Source: Climacium dendroides
Lineage: Eukaryota; Streptophyta; Bryopsida; Hypnales; Climaciaceae
Assembly (NCBI GenBank): GCA_950106755.1
Contig: OX467090.1
Location: forward strand, 11,469,489 to 11,533,488
Length of the DNA: 64,000 nt
Direction of reading: 5' to 3'
In this document: positions 1 to 12,366 of the stretch, in pieces
Position numbering within the stretch: the stretch's first letter is position 1
Layout: every line of letters starts with the position of its first letter
The notes under the pieces: generated by a model
What the model was told of the DNA's origin: nothing
The model's input: the letters and a program-made list of their open reading frames with translations, nothing else
Databases searched by the model: none
Position numbers and translations under genes: made by a program

Positions 1-345
1 ATCTCATGTGTTTGGTGACGACCTTTGATTGATTTTTTAAGACGAGTTGCATATGTTTTGTTTTAGGATCTTGGCAAGCCAAGTTATGAGGCGTTTCACG
101 ATGGATTCAAAGCATCCCTGCTTCAAGCTTAGTGTAGGAATGAGAAAATAGGTGAGCGAGAGCATTGTTATATACTATGTCCATACCAAGAGTACACCAG
201 CATGCAAAGAGGATTTGGTATACCTTGACCTATTTTTGTCCCAGGGTTAGTTAGTGAGGGCTGTGAGAATTCTAACAATCAGAAAGAATTTGTTGCGATA
301 GATTCGGAGTGAACTGCACGTCTTGATACAAAAGAATCTCCACCC

Positions 346-3300
346 ATGGAAACCGCAGTGGCGGGCCGGGTTTCTCGTGTTAGGCCGCCTCGCCCAGCGT
401 CTGTATCTACCACCGACGGCTTCTCTTTCAGCCAGCAAAGTGTGAGCCAAAGCTCCAGCAGTGGGTGGTTGGCAGCTTCTCTGATTGAATCCAATGTTTG
501 GAGTTCGCCGCCGTCGCCTTTGATGGACCTTAGCATGCCTGTTCCTCGCTCTCGCTCCATCCAGGTTCGTTCTAAATTTATTGTCTAAAATTATCACACA
601 ACTTGACGAAGTAAAGGTGACAATCTTTCTGTTGGTTCCTTGAGAGTCAGGCTGTTGCAAATTTTTGATTAATAGAAGTGAACTTTGGTGAACACGTTGC
701 AATCTTGGATATTGATTAGTTAAGGGACGGTGGTGAACATCTTCCAGGGCCGTGTACCGTTTCGTGTTATTCAAATGGATATAAAACTGCAATGAGGTAG
801 AGGGTACTACGTGCGTCGCTTTTAGCATTATAACTAATTTGTAGGAGTGTGATTTTTGGGAGATATAAGAGCTGTGGAGAGATATATGGGTTCAAGAACC
901 ACATCTTTTGGGAGTGAATTTTTTTTATCTGTGTATGAATTTCTTATGCAAGTTCAAACTGGTAGGTTTTTAACCACTGTGACAGTGGGCAACCGCATTG
1001 AAGGATCAGTGGCCATAGACAATTATTCAAGTTATGCTTATTCCGCTTGGTAATAAGCATTAGTCCAACAAAAGAGTATATGAGTTGCTGTTGGTAAGAG
1101 GGCTCAGTATAGGAGATGGGATTAGGTTCCTAACGGCTCTAGTATCCTCTACCTTATATTCAGATGCAAGAGGTGTATACTGAGCATGGTGATGTTCTGT
1201 AGGTTCCACATGTGCGGCAGCTTTGCAAATGGGACTGTGGATTGGCATGTGTGTTGATGGTGTTGAAAATGTTGGGTGTTGAGGGCTGCGATCTCAAATA
1301 TTTAAGCCAACTTTGCCAAACCACGAGGTACGACTTCCTTATCTCGTGTTGCTATCTAATAGAATATGTGAAGGACGCGAGAACAAAGCTGATGAACGGG
1401 GATGACTCATGCCAAGTATTTAAGGTTCATATCTGTAATTTAAAGGATTTCGGATTACCTGTGAATTCAGTTTTTTAGATGTGTAATTGGTCTAGTTATA
1501 CCCAGGAAACCTTGTGTGTATGCCTGTGAGTACTAATTGACTAACTATTTCTTCTGGCAATGGGTACAGCATATGGACAGTGGACTTGGCTCATTTATTG
1601 CGGCATTTTAAGGTTGACGTGGCGTTTCTTACTGTTACAATTGGAGCCAACCCAAATTTTGCAATTGAAACCTTTTATAAGGTTAGTTGTTTCACTTCCC
1701 TAAGCACTTGCACTTTCCCGTGGTTGTGTCTTTTAGCGAAGAAGAACAATGTTGCCCCCGTTAGTATTAGCCGTTCTGTTTGCAACATATGTTATTTGAT
1801 TGATACCCATTGCAATTCTTATCCTTTTCTTTTCTCCCTTCCAAAGTTTTTCTCTTTTTTCCACCAGGAGTTCTTAGAACTACAATATGGTGTTTTATCC
1901 TAATTCGTATGCAATGTGATCCATTTATTGATGGATGTACCATGTATCTGCGGGTGTAGGAGAACATGGAAGAAGATGGGGAACGTGTGAATATGCTTTT
2001 TGAGAAAGCCCCTCAAGTTGGCATTCGTGTACAGGTATACTTTCTTGGTTTCCCATCATGGTACTTTTATAAGTGTATTCTACCCCCCAATTGCTCATTT
2101 CACAAAATGAAGGTCCTCTTTGGAAGAAGCTAATAGTTTGGTCGTTTGGTCACTTAATGGCTAATTCTCATTTATTATTCTACCTCTTTCTGTCACAGTG
2201 GAGATCGATTACTGGTGAAGAACTGTCGTTGCTGATACTGTCCGGTGGATTTTTAGCCATTGCTTTGGTTGACAAGCGCAAGCTTAGGTACTTTCCATGA
2301 CCATACTCTCATTCTTGGATATGGCTTTTTTCACGTACATTTTCACAAGAAGCATTAGTTGCACACTTCTCTTTGATGTTGAAATCTCAGCATCGATCAT
2401 GCTCTCAATTGTTGGATTTGAGAGGTATAGAACTCGGTTTTCTCAAGACACTGGGATTTATTTATGTTCTTGCTTTGGTCTGGTGTCTGTGCAGTCATCC
2501 GTGGTTGGACGAGCTTTGCCTTGCAGACTGCTGTGGTCTTAATACAGGCTACACTGGTAAGACACTCGTGAGGTAGTTTGCAATGGTTTGATTTTAATTT
2601 GGTAACTCATTTCCGTGGGTTGATAAGTATTATGCAAATGATATCTAATAATGTGATTTGTAAGAGATTGGATCAACTTCTAGGTTCTATTGCAGTCTAA
2701 GATGCTTCCTTCAGATACATCGTAGATGCAATCATCTCATGGTTCAAGGGTAGTCTAGGCTTGTGAGGTCTACTTCAAACTTCAACAATTCGTAATTAAT
2801 TCATACAATGTCCAAATAATACATACTTTAGCGCATTCAAATGTTCGGGAAATGGGGGACAAAGGTAATGGAAATTACTCAAAACAGCTGGAAGCCATGG
2901 GATCGAGTTCCCTACCTCTTGTTTTGGTGCTTGTGCTGACCTTAAGATGTGACTGCTGTAGGCCATTATGTTGTTATATGCGGATATGACATGGACGCAG
3001 ATGAATTTGAAATCCGTGACCCAGCTAGCAGCAGGTACTGCCCTACTCTCAACTGGGATTTTCTCAGTTCACCTTATTATGAGAGCAGTTTATTGGAACT
3101 GTACTTTTTGGTGTAATAATAGTTGCTCATTGGACTTCCGGACTTTTGCAGTACAAGTGGGAGGATTTCATTGGATGCACTTGATGAAGCACGCAAATCC
3201 TTTGGTACAGATGAGGATATACTTTTGGTATGCATCTGACCTTTCACCTCATGCATGTTATTTGAGTGTTCTCTGAAATAAGAACTACCGTATATTACTT

Positions 3301-3501
3301 TTCAGGGAAGCAATTTATTATTAGGAGGACCGAGTTTTCTTCACTTTGGCCAGGCACACAACATTATTGTTCACATTACCATCTTTTGATATCTGAGTGG
3401 TGTCTTTTCGGTTTTCGATGCAGATATATCTGAACAAGTTTGAGCGAGACACTCCTGCAATTGGGAGGCTTTCCTTAAATTGTGCTGAGAAAGTGTTGTA
3501 G
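346..3501 (+). CDS. GC1: Plant guanylyl cyclase 1-like protein (GUCD1 / Guanylate_cyc_2 family), nine exons
   Basis: Spliced model 346-564, 1203-1327, 1570-1681, 1960-2034, 2199-2287, 2495-2556, 2962-3034, 3152-3227, 3424-3501. All introns are GT-AG and the phase is kept throughout, giving 302 residues. Residues 1-73 are Ser/Pro-rich and poorly conserved. The conserved domain runs from about 74 to 280, with VPHVRQLCKWDCGLACVLM, SIWTVDLAHLL, GANPNF, GHYVVICGYD, FEIRDPAS and KSFGTDEDILL in the order seen in Arabidopsis GC1. The family name comes from a reported guanylyl cyclase activity. The fold family, however, has a peptidase C39-like pattern, and a possible Cys85/His229/Asp247 triad with Gln79 is visible here. 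The biochemical role is therefore uncertain. The ATG at 346 is the first in a long open exon and has no visible targeting signal, so I infer a soluble protein. The length fits the family. Confidence 0.9.
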
Positions 3502-4890
3502 CATTTGTGAGGCTCTGGGCTTGCAATGTCGGATGTTGTATCGACTTGCACTTTACAGGAACAAGCCTATTCTAGTGACATATGTATTTGTTTTCTTGGT
3601 GGTAGACTTGGTTTTCAAGCATCTCACATTTCTTACAGTTAGTTTGTTAAAATGTGAAACTGACAAAATATGGTGTATTGTGTTTATTGTTGCGTTTGAA
3701 AAATCTTGTTCTCTTGTATTTGGTGTGATCTTTGTTCCCATAATAATATCTACAAACATTTGATATTCAAATCTGCTTTGTGACGCATGACACATTAGAA
3801 ATCTCGGCTTGCATTACTGAGTATTCTTGCTTTCTTTTTTTTTACCCCTTTTGGATGATGAATGACTTCAAACTTGTCCCTTTTTTACAGTACAAGTACA
3901 ATGACTTGTAATTTCATTTATCCAAGTTTGTAAAGATTCTTCGTGTGGCAGTTCCCAAACATTTGTTCAGCATAGATTTTCAATGTTCCTAAGGTATAGA
4001 ATGAATTTTTCTATTTTTTTGGTTGTGAAAACCAATCATTTCTAAGTTCTTATGCTGCCTAGAATTTTCAATCTTTTTCAATCATTTCTAACATGGCCCC
4101 TAAGTTCCCGAGGTCTCTTTTAGCTTCTCAGAATTTGCTTTAAATTGAACTAAAAGTCAACAATTTGATAAATTTTACTAGTTTTTTTGAAACTGTAACT
4201 ACACAAATTCAAACTACACATGTTCAAGTTCACATGGGAAAAATGGGAAAAAGAAAACACAACAATATATCACGTGTAGATTGAAAGATTATATTGTTTG
4301 ATCATAAGGGTGTTAAAATTATGAAAGTGATTTAAAGTCTTTCAATCTTCTTTTCACAAATGAATCTAAAAAAGTGTCCACCAAAAAAATATGAGGTTAA
4401 AGGACATAACATGCATAATTTCATTTAATTTACAGTTTCTCAAAATCTACTTTGCAATTTTCTTTTTAATGATTTTCTTCTCCAAGATCTAGTGTATTTG
4501 AGGCTCATTTTCAAGAATCCTTGACACTAGAAAATCAAGATTTGCAATGGACACCCTTGCAAACAATCTTGAATAGAAAAATCAAATGATTCATTTTTCA
4601 AAATCAGATTTTTGATGCTAAAACCAAACTTCAAAAAGAATTTTCCAAAAATATGAACCACTAAAAATAGCAAATTGGTCAAGTTTTATTTAACTTCAAA
4701 GCATTGCCTTAGCACAAGAATTTGGTGCCTTGTACATTTAGGGGTTGGAATTAGGTCTTTCTCCTTCCATGTTAGTGTTAACGTACTTCATCGCCCAAAA
4801 CCAAAACACAAAACCTAAACCCAAACAACTAGTTTTTTTAGAAAACTTGAAAAAAAGCTTGAAAAAAAACTAAAAAAAGCTTCCCCCTTA
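3502..4890. other. AT-rich spacer between GC1-like gene and 6PGL leader
   Basis: I see no gene here. The first few hundred bases are presumably the 3' UTR of the upstream gene, but no clear AATAAA lies close to its stop. A diverged repeat lies at about 4095-4746. The last ~130 bases (4760-4890) become CA-rich (AAACCTAAACCCAAAC) and probably belong to the promoter or leader of the downstream gene. Confidence 0.6.
4095..4746. repeat. Degenerate dispersed repeat, same family as 47.6-47.9 kb
   Basis: The segment starts at GGCCCCTAAGTTCCC and ends at TTTAGGGGTT, so its ends resemble the CCCCTAAAG/CTTTAGGGG termini of elements at 25.3, 36.9 and 59.9 kb. Its interior (for example AATCAAGATTTGCAATGGAC at 4538-4557, and GGTGCCT near 4726) reappears in diverged form around 47.63-47.92 kb. 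It has no coding capacity and is probably an old non-autonomous DNA element. Confidence 0.5.
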
Positions 4891-4892
4891 TC

Positions 4893-6681
4893 ATGGACCC
4901 CCCACCATGTCATCTTGTCCGGGCCATACAAAGCGCCCGGCCACCGCGTGCCACGGCGGCCAAGGTCAACCGTAACCCCGTCCCGGTCCCATCAGGCGTG
5001 TGCCAGTTCAGATTCCTGCCATTCTCAAAACATCTCCAGCATTTGCAAGTGTTTTTCAAGCTCCCAGGAATCTAGGGTTCACTCCCAGCGCAGGTAGTTA
5101 TTTGCTGCAATCGCCATGGAATTTCGTTTGCTGCATCGTTTGAACTCACTCTAAACTTCGTATTTGGAAATTCTTCGTGTTTAGAGTTTGCGCGGAGATT
5201 TGTGCAAAACTCTCTGAGACTTCCTGTGACCATTTGTGAAGTGTGGTTGTCTCTTGCATTGCGCGGTTGTTCGCCTACTTTCTCTGAATTGGCATTTTTT
5301 CAGCGATTTGTGGCTTTTACTGCCATTGGATTTCTTCTTTGGACTACTGATTTGAATTTGAATCTCGAGATTCGCTTATCTTGGCTAGTGTTTTCAAGCT
5401 CTTAGAAATCTAGGGTTTAGTCTTTCGTTCGTGAGCAGCTGAGGTAATTTGTTGTGATCCCCATGGAATTTCATTGTTGCATCATTTGAGCTCACTCTGG
5501 ACTTCGTATTTGAAAGCAATTCTTCGTGTTTTGAGTTCATGCGGAGATTTGTACAAAACTCTCTGAGGATTCCTTTGACCTTTTTTTGAATTGTGTTTTT
5601 TCTCTTGCATTGTGCGGTTTTTCGCCTACTTTCCCGGAATTGGCAGGTTTTCAGCGGTTTAAGGTTTTTGCTGCCATTGGATTTCTTCTTTGGACTACTG
5701 ATTTGAATTTGAAAATCGAGCTTCGTTAATCTTGGCAAGTGTTTTCAAGCTCTCGAGAATCTAGGGTTTAGTCTTTCTCTCGTGAGCAGCTGAGGTAATT
5801 TGTTGTGATCGCCATGGAATTTCACTTGTTGCATCATTTGAGCTTACTATAAGCGACGTAGCTAAATGCAATTCTTCGAGTTTTGAGTTCGTGCGGAGAT
5901 TATGCACTACTCTGTTAGGCCGGAGGATTTCTGGGACCTTTTTTTGAAGTGTGAGTTTCTCTTGCATTGCGCGGGTTTCCGCTTTCTTTCTCTGAATTGG
6001 CAGGTTTTTAGCGATCCAAAATATCTACTGCTATTGGATTTCTACTTTGAGCTACTGATTTGAACTTGAAACCCGAGTTGGTGGTTTTATAATATTTTAG
6101 GATCTTTCGTTTTTTCCGTCTGATTTGACAGGTTTCTTTTCCTGCACTTTTCAAAGGTTTTAGTGACAAAGGATTTGTATCTCCATTGAGTTGCTATTGT
6201 GTCCTGATTTGAATTTGAACCCGGAGTATGACCCTTATTTTGTGAAAAAAAATTCAAATGCATTTGGGTTCTTATGCCAAATACTGCACGAGTTTTAGTT
6301 GAAGTTTCCAGCACTTTTTGAAAATCATTAGATATGTCGTTCAGTGAATTGCTATTGAAATTGGTTGGATATTATGTCATCTTCTTCGGAATTCAAACGT
6401 TGTGGCAGTCAATATTGTTCTTCTTGGAATCTTTTGGGGTTTAGGTTGTTCGTAAATCTTCGCTATCTTAGCGGATGTGCTGATTTTCCGGGATTTCTGC
6501 TATACTTCTAAAAGTTTGAAAACATTTCTAAAAGATTTGTGGGTTGAATTCATGAGTGTTCACAATGTATGCTTGTATTGATTGGAATTTGGTGCCTATG
6601 GTTTGATATTCACTAGGACTGATGGTTGAATTTGCAGAGTGGGAATTTAGTTTTTGAAGGGGAGAAGATCCGGAGCTGTGA
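4893..6681 (+). promoter_or_regulatory. Probable 5' leader of the 6PGL gene with a leader intron
   Basis: GC-rich sequence from about 4890 ends in a TCTAGGGTTCACTCCC stretch followed by a donor (CGCAG|GTAGTT, donor GT at 5092). A plausible acceptor (TTTGCAG|AGTGGGAA) lies near 6637, 45 bases before the ATG at 6682. I infer a spliced 5' UTR with a ~1.5-kb intron. The tandem repeats at 5049-6087 re-create the TCTAGGGTTTAG...GAG|GTAATTTG block twice more, so alternative leader donors are possible. No convincing TATA box was identified. Confidence 0.5.
5049..6087 (+). repeat. Three tandem copies of a ~345-bp leader-exon/intron block
   Basis: Copies begin at about 5049, 5388 and 5739 (spacing 339 and 351), each with GTGTTTTCAAGCTC. 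Each continues with TCTAGGGTT, a splice-donor-like GAG|GTAATTTG (GCAG|GTAGTT in copy 1), GCCATGGAATTTC, a TGCATC(G/A)TTTGA block, CTCTTGCATTG, TTTTTAGCG-like pyrimidine tracts and GGATTTCTTCTTTGGACTACTG. Copies 1 and 2 look closest; copy 3 is more diverged after about 5850 and fades near 6075. No conserved reading frame runs through the three copies, so this is non-coding leader sequence. Confidence 0.85.
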
Positions 6682-9600
6682 ATGGCATTCACATTCGCGG
6701 CGTATGCCATTCCGGGCGCTGTTTCTACCCCTCGCCTCGTCGATCCCCAGGCCCAGGTACCGTACCGTCAACCGTTATAAATTTAACTTTCGTTGGTTTA
6801 CATCAAAAGAACAAACGATGAACGTTAAGTACAAGCATTATATCTTGAACTAGTTGAAAGACCATCCTTTTGGAAGAAATTTTGTGAAGCTTCTGTGAAG
6901 CTATAAAATGATGGAGAAACTAGTGGAGAAGATGGTGGAAGAGTCAAATGTCTAGAAAAGAACGGAGGAGAATTTCTAGGAGTTTGAAAGGTGTTTTTAT
7001 TGGCATATCCAGGGTGCGCCATCATCAAGTCGGCTGAGCTATGGTGCCAACGTCGTGAAGTTTCATGATGCGAAGCCTGTCCTCTCTCTCATGTGTGCAT
7101 CCGCTTCCACTGGGAAGGAGCCCTCAAGGCGAGGCCGCCAGCCAAAGAGCACTGCCTCAAGCATCACCACCAGTGCAGTGTATGTTCGCTCTTCAAAACC
7201 TCTTCAAAATTTCTGCAGGAGATTCCTGCTGTTCATTTTCTCACGCTTTTGATTAGCCTAACATTACTACTTTCCTATTGAGTGTGTCGATGATTAGAGA
7301 ACCCCACCCGCTAGAGGTAATCTAAAAATCCCCAATTGGCGAGGTTTATGGTAAAAAAATTCTCAAATGGCATTGCAGTGGGCAGGGTTTTGACGCAACT
7401 AGGTATTCAAGAGTACTTCTGGGATTTCTTACTATTGTGAAGTTAGTGGAATGAATTATCATTTATAGATGTTTGCTTGCAAGTAACAGGAAGAAGAAAG
7501 CTGAGGAGAAGCAGGTGTTGGATGGTGCTGCCTTAGATGAAACAAAGTCAAACGCCCAGGCTGTTTCCAACGGCAAACCCAAAGTGGCTGTGCACTTATT
7601 TGAGTATGAAGAGGGTCCCTGGCCGTGCTCTGTCTCTATTCTCCCACATCTTCATGATGTGGCAGAGTCGTTGGCCGACCATGTTGCTCGAATCTCTGCA
7701 GAATCCATCAAGGCAGGCGGGTCTTTCACGATTGTCCTTTCAGGAGGCTCCCTTGTGAAGGTTAGACTTCCTTACAACTATCAGAAAAGTCACTAGCCAC
7801 TATCATTATTGAAAGTTGTTTTAGTCTTAATCCTTTGATGAATTGAATCAATGCCATTTCAATTTTTAAATGACACCAAGAAAACATTTAAATGGTATTA
7901 AACAATGTCGTCTTAGTATTATTCCATCAATCATTGAAGCAATATCATTCAGTGCTAAAAAAGCACTAAAAAGCATTGAAATGGCATTGAAACAATGCCA
8001 TTTCAGTACTGACCTTCAACAATCTAGAGCAGTTGATTATAAGTGAGGAGGGTACGGTATTTGAATCTATTTTAACGTTTAGAGCTTTGTCTATTTAATT
8101 TTCTTGACAGTGTGGGGGCAGGAAGGGGTTTCCCTTTGTGGTTTTTCACCTGCTTGGTTTTCTGTGGAAACACTTTCACAATTATTACTTCCCTGTCTTT
8201 GAGTGTAGGACGATGTGAAATAAGTTTTGAGGAATGTGCAGGCTTTGAGCCGGTTGGTGGAGGAGCCCTATAGCAAGAAGATAGAATGGTCGAAGTGGTA
8301 TGTATTTTGGGCTGATGAGCGCATGGTACCGATCTCTCATGCTGACAGCAATTACAACACAGCAAAGGTTTGTTCTCCTTCCTGCCTTCTGATTATGCGT
8401 TACTTGGGTGAAAGTTTCTCACTTTGCTTATTGGGTGATTGCTTTAATGTGAAATGTCCAATCTGTAATAGAAAGCCCACTTTGGAAGATACCAAGTGTC
8501 CGGGGAGAATTTTGAGCCAAACCAGCCAATATCCGTTTTTCTCTATTGTTAAACAGTTTTCCATTGATATTTTTTGGTTATTTCGTGTACTTTTATTTGA
8601 AGTAGAATTTTTTCTTGAAATATTTCTTGGCAATATGCCTAAAATTTTGATTTTGAGTCATCATTTTAGGAAAATAAATAAGCTCATCTTGCATTAGCCA
8701 CTGGTTAATCCCGTTCATTGAAGCCAAGAGTTGGTTATTGTAACTTCCAAGATACATTTCTGCTGTTAAAGAATTTAGGTCATGATTTCGCCTACCTATT
8801 AATACATTTTTGCTACCTTCCTTGAAGCTTCCTAACTGATGTATTTCCAGTCTTGTTAATATGAAAAGGGTTACTTTTGGTCATTGGGGCACTTACAGTT
8901 AAGTGAAAAGGGTTTTTGAAGTTTTCATGGCGGCTCTGGTGGTGCAGGCTGAGTTTCTTTCGAAGGTTCCCATTCCTCATGAAAACTTAATCACTATTGA
9001 TGATTGGGACGTCTGTAGCGCTGCAGCACATGGTTATGAAAATCGTCTCAAGTACGTTGCTGCCCCTGTTTCTAATCTCCTCGTCCTAGTTTCAACTTTT
9101 TTGCACATTAAGGGTTGGTTAGGTTCGGTCTCAGATGCTTACTAACTAGAGGGAAGGCAATGAAGTTGGAAGCATGTTACTGCTCTTTTTAGTAGTGGAA
9201 GAACAACAAGAAAAATCAAGTAGTTCCTGTTTTGGGAATGCCTTGTGTCATATGATTGATGTCATGGCAATGAAGAAGCAAGTAAATGCTCTCCTTTGAG
9301 GCACTATCGTTTGAAAGTCCATGAAAATGGGGAAAACTAAGGAATGATCATTTATTGTTCATGCCATGTGGATTGGGTCTTGCATTAGTGCTCCTGTTGT
9401 GTGGATGGTAACGCTCTCATTTGTTGTGTTTGATTCAGAGATTTGGTGAAGGTACAGAAGGTGTTGCGCACCACCACGCAGAATCACCACAAGTATCCCC
9501 GCTTTGATCTTGTAAGATGCTTACCTTCCATTACTCACAATGTGTGGAACTAGTATCTTAGCATGATGCATGAGGCTAGTCAGCCCCCTTAGATTCTAAG

Positions 9601-10779
9601 CGAAGTGTAACATGTGGCATAACATTGAAGTAGAAATGGTGAAATTTTGCACAAATACAAATTCAGTGCAAATTAAAAAATATTGTGGAAATTAGTACCA
9701 TCCATAAATATTCCCACCACTTGCAAGTTCAATCAAGGTCATCGTCCATTCATTGTACAACTTTAGATCGACCCTTAATATTCAGTGAAACAGGGTTTGT
9801 GGAGTTTTCCAAATAGAATTTAAATTCGTCTGATTTAAGGATTCACAGCATTGTATGTTTCATGTTTCTCAAGTGAGAGTTGGTGCTGCAGGTTTTGCTG
9901 GGCATTGGGCCGGATGGCCACATCGCCTCGTTGTTCCCCAACACCACGCAGCTTGCCGAGACAAGGCGGTGGGTGGTGCCCATCACCAAGAGCCCCAAGC
10001 CCCCAGCCAAGCGGATCTCTCTCACCCTCCCTTGCATCAATGCTGCAGCCCATGTACGTAGGCTTCCCCTCCCCCTTATTTATTGGTTTCTACCGTCCCC
10101 GGCAAAAATAATATTTTAGGGAAATTTTTTTCAAAAAAAAGAAATTTTTTACACCAATACTGACTTGGTGTCTTTGGTGTAATACCAAGTTGGCAACTAA
10201 GGTTATACCAAGTTGGTACGCCAATGCTATTAACTTAGTATATACCAAATCGCCCCCCATTCACCGAAGACCAACAAAGCAGCAAAGTTAAGATACCAAG
10301 TTAGTACTGGTTCAACTTGGTGTCTTTGGTGAACAAATTTTTTTACTTTGTTGCTTTGTTGGTCTCCTTTTGCATAAGCTTAAGGGTTTACCAATTGCAA
10401 AATATTCTACCTCTAGTCATAATACTGTGAATAATCTCTTGACGCCCTAAATAATTTTCACAGAAATTACAAAAATCGTCCCAAAACTATGATTTTTCTT
10501 GAATTTTTTTTCTTTTGGGGGGGTTTGTTGTACCGCCAGGTGGCATTCGTGGTAGTAGGATCGAGCAAGGCGGAGGTGCTGCAACGGGTGTTCGAGAGGG
10601 CAGCATTGCCGGGGGCTCTCCCAGCGCAGTTGGTGCGGCCCAAGGATGGCGAAGTCACTTGGTTTGTGGACAAGCAGGCTGCTGGAAGGCTCTCTGTGGA
10701 GAATTACAGCGACCCCAAGAAGTTCCCGTTTCTGGATTGGAGTTCCTTGAAAAAGAAGGAGGACGCTGCTGGTAATTAA
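6682..10779 (+). CDS. PGL: 6-phosphogluconolactonase, probably plastid-targeted, eight exons
   Basis: Exons: 6682-6756, 7013-7179, 7490-7760, 8242-8367, 8948-9051, 9439-9511, 9892-10053, 10540-10779. All are in phase and give 405 residues. The enzyme hydrolyses 6-phosphogluconolactone to 6-phosphogluconate, the second step of the oxidative pentose phosphate pathway. The family core starts near residue 105. Diagnostic motifs are LSGGSLVK (164-171), FWADERMVPISHADSN (193-208), GIGPDGHIASLFP (276-288) and LTLPCINAA (about 315-323). The N-terminal ~90 residues are rich in Ser, Ala, Arg and Lys with few acidic residues, as in chloroplast transit peptides, and make the protein longer than cytosolic forms (about 250-270). 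The ATG at 6682 is the first in the exon. The protein ends in DAAGN. Introns 3 and 7 contain small foldbacks. Confidence 0.95.
7977..8005 (+). repeat. Perfect short inverted repeat in 6PGL intron 3
   Basis: The arms TGAAATGGCATTG (7977-7989) and CAATGCCATTTCA (7993-8005) pair 13 of 13 with a three-base loop. A looser pairing of the flanks (AGTGCTAAAAAAGCACT) lies just upstream. It is probably the centre of an old palindromic repeat. Confidence 0.7.
10269..10364 (+). repeat. Foldback repeat in 6PGL intron 7
   Basis: The arm GACCAACAAAGCAGCAAAGT (10269-10288) pairs 19 of 20 with 10345-10364, leaving a 56-base loop. Surrounding bases carry repeated ACTTGGTGTCTTTGGTG and TACCAAGTTGG words on either side (10150-10330), which extends the symmetry. 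It is a MITE-like or small-RNA-like foldback, and no target duplication was seen. Confidence 0.7.
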
Positions 10780-10936
10780 TTGAACCCTAAGCTTAAGTTC
10801 TTTGGGCTTAACTAAGCGCGTTCTTTTGGCGCTCTCTCTCTCCTCGACAACCCGCCCAATTTTTATGTCTAAGGGCTGAGCGTGTATCATATGAGGGTGG
10901 TGCACTCATCGTTTCTCTCTTTTTGTGGTAGAGCAC

Positions 10937-10942
10937 AATAAA
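10937..10942 (+). terminator. Canonical polyadenylation signal of 6PGL
   Basis: An AATAAA hexamer lies 158 bases after the 6PGL stop codon and is followed by a T-rich stretch. This fits the 3' end of that transcript. Confidence 0.55.
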
Positions 10943-12262
10943 AGGTTTTCTTGGAGCATTTTGTGTCATTTTTTATTTGGTTGTGTTTTGGTACATTGCA
11001 CCACCTTTATGATTTAATGTATAAGACGGGTTGCAAAAATCCAAGGCTGATACCAAGTGAACTGTGAGCAAAGATAGTTCCCCTAGTCTGTCTCATCAAC
11101 TTCCCAAGGTTTATGTCCGGGTTGATCACACTGATCACACTCTTTGTAACATAATTCTGCAAGAACAAGAACAAAAGCTTTTAACCCTTGAGATTGTAGA
11201 AGAGCCAAAAGTGGTCTTGCCAAGCATGGAATTTGTATGATTTGGTTTTTTGGAGATCATGAACTTGATGTTTAGCTATTAAGATTGATGTTCAAATCTT
11301 TGATGTTCAAATCTTTGTAGTAATTGAGGGCTAACAAAAGGTGTGTAAAAGCTTACACTTTAAATGTTATATTGATTGTGTTTTTTAACTTTGAAATTCA
11401 ACATAAAGTTAAGAAAGAATTGTATGTGCATTTGTAATGTGTTGTTGGAAAGGTTAGAATTTCCAATTTGTATGCTAGTAAGTGATAAGTCTATGAATAA
11501 TTAGTCACTTATAAAATTTTATTTTTTAAAAATTAGCATAGCAGAGGAATGTTTTAGCCTATACTAATTAATTATTTTATAAATAGTGTAATTTTGAAAA
11601 ATTAGTCATATGCATTAAGAATAATGTCATTATGAATTGCATCTTCAAAAAGCATTTGTAATATTGTAATTTGCACCTTTGAAGCTATTACATGTTTTCA
11701 TCTTTCAATTTCCATATCTATTGTTCAATATCTTCCATGTAGGATTATTTAAAGATTTGAATTTGTAAGATCATAATTGATTCTAGTGGGATAAAATTCA
11801 CTCCATTGAATTATCAATAGTATTTATTTTTTTAAGATGAAAAAAAATGATGGGTATCAATTAATTTTCAATATTAAACCTCTTTATTTTTTTGTTGTAT
11901 AATTCTAATGATGGATTTGATTGAAGACATCTATATTAGTACATCTATCTCAAGGACAAAATATTATCTAAAAATAGACAATCCAATTGGTAAAATTAAT
12001 ACTTCAATACTTATGGTTAATTAAGGTCCACTTATTCAAATTAATAGCCACCATCCATTAACATGGCATGTTATATAGAACCCACTTTTCTTGTTCCTAC
12101 TATGTTCATGTTTCTCAACAATCCTACAATTGAAGCTCCCAACCAAAATAGCTCCAAAACAAGAGTATGTTGAAGCCTTGAGCAATTAGGGTAGGTTGGT
12201 GTCCAAAGTCCAAAATTTGGCAAGCCTAGGCTTCTTTGTTCCATTGGCAAGGGAACAATGTG

Positions 12263-12366
12263 GTGAAAAAGACAATTTGGCCCCAACCATCTATGTTTTA
12301 AATTGTAATTCTCAGTGAAAAAGACAATATGGCCCCAACCATCTACATTCTAAGTTGTAATTCCAT
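12263..12366 (+). repeat. 52-bp direct tandem pair
   Basis: GTGAAAAAGACAAT(T/A)TGGCC begins at 12263 and again at 12315, and both copies continue through CCCAACCATCTA and TTGTAATTC with a few substitutions. It is a recent local duplication in non-coding DNA. Confidence 0.85.

Noticed and set aside
9851..10119. Several overlapping 65-86-codon frames on both strands
   Set aside because: They are shadow frames of 6PGL exon 7, caused by its high GC content.
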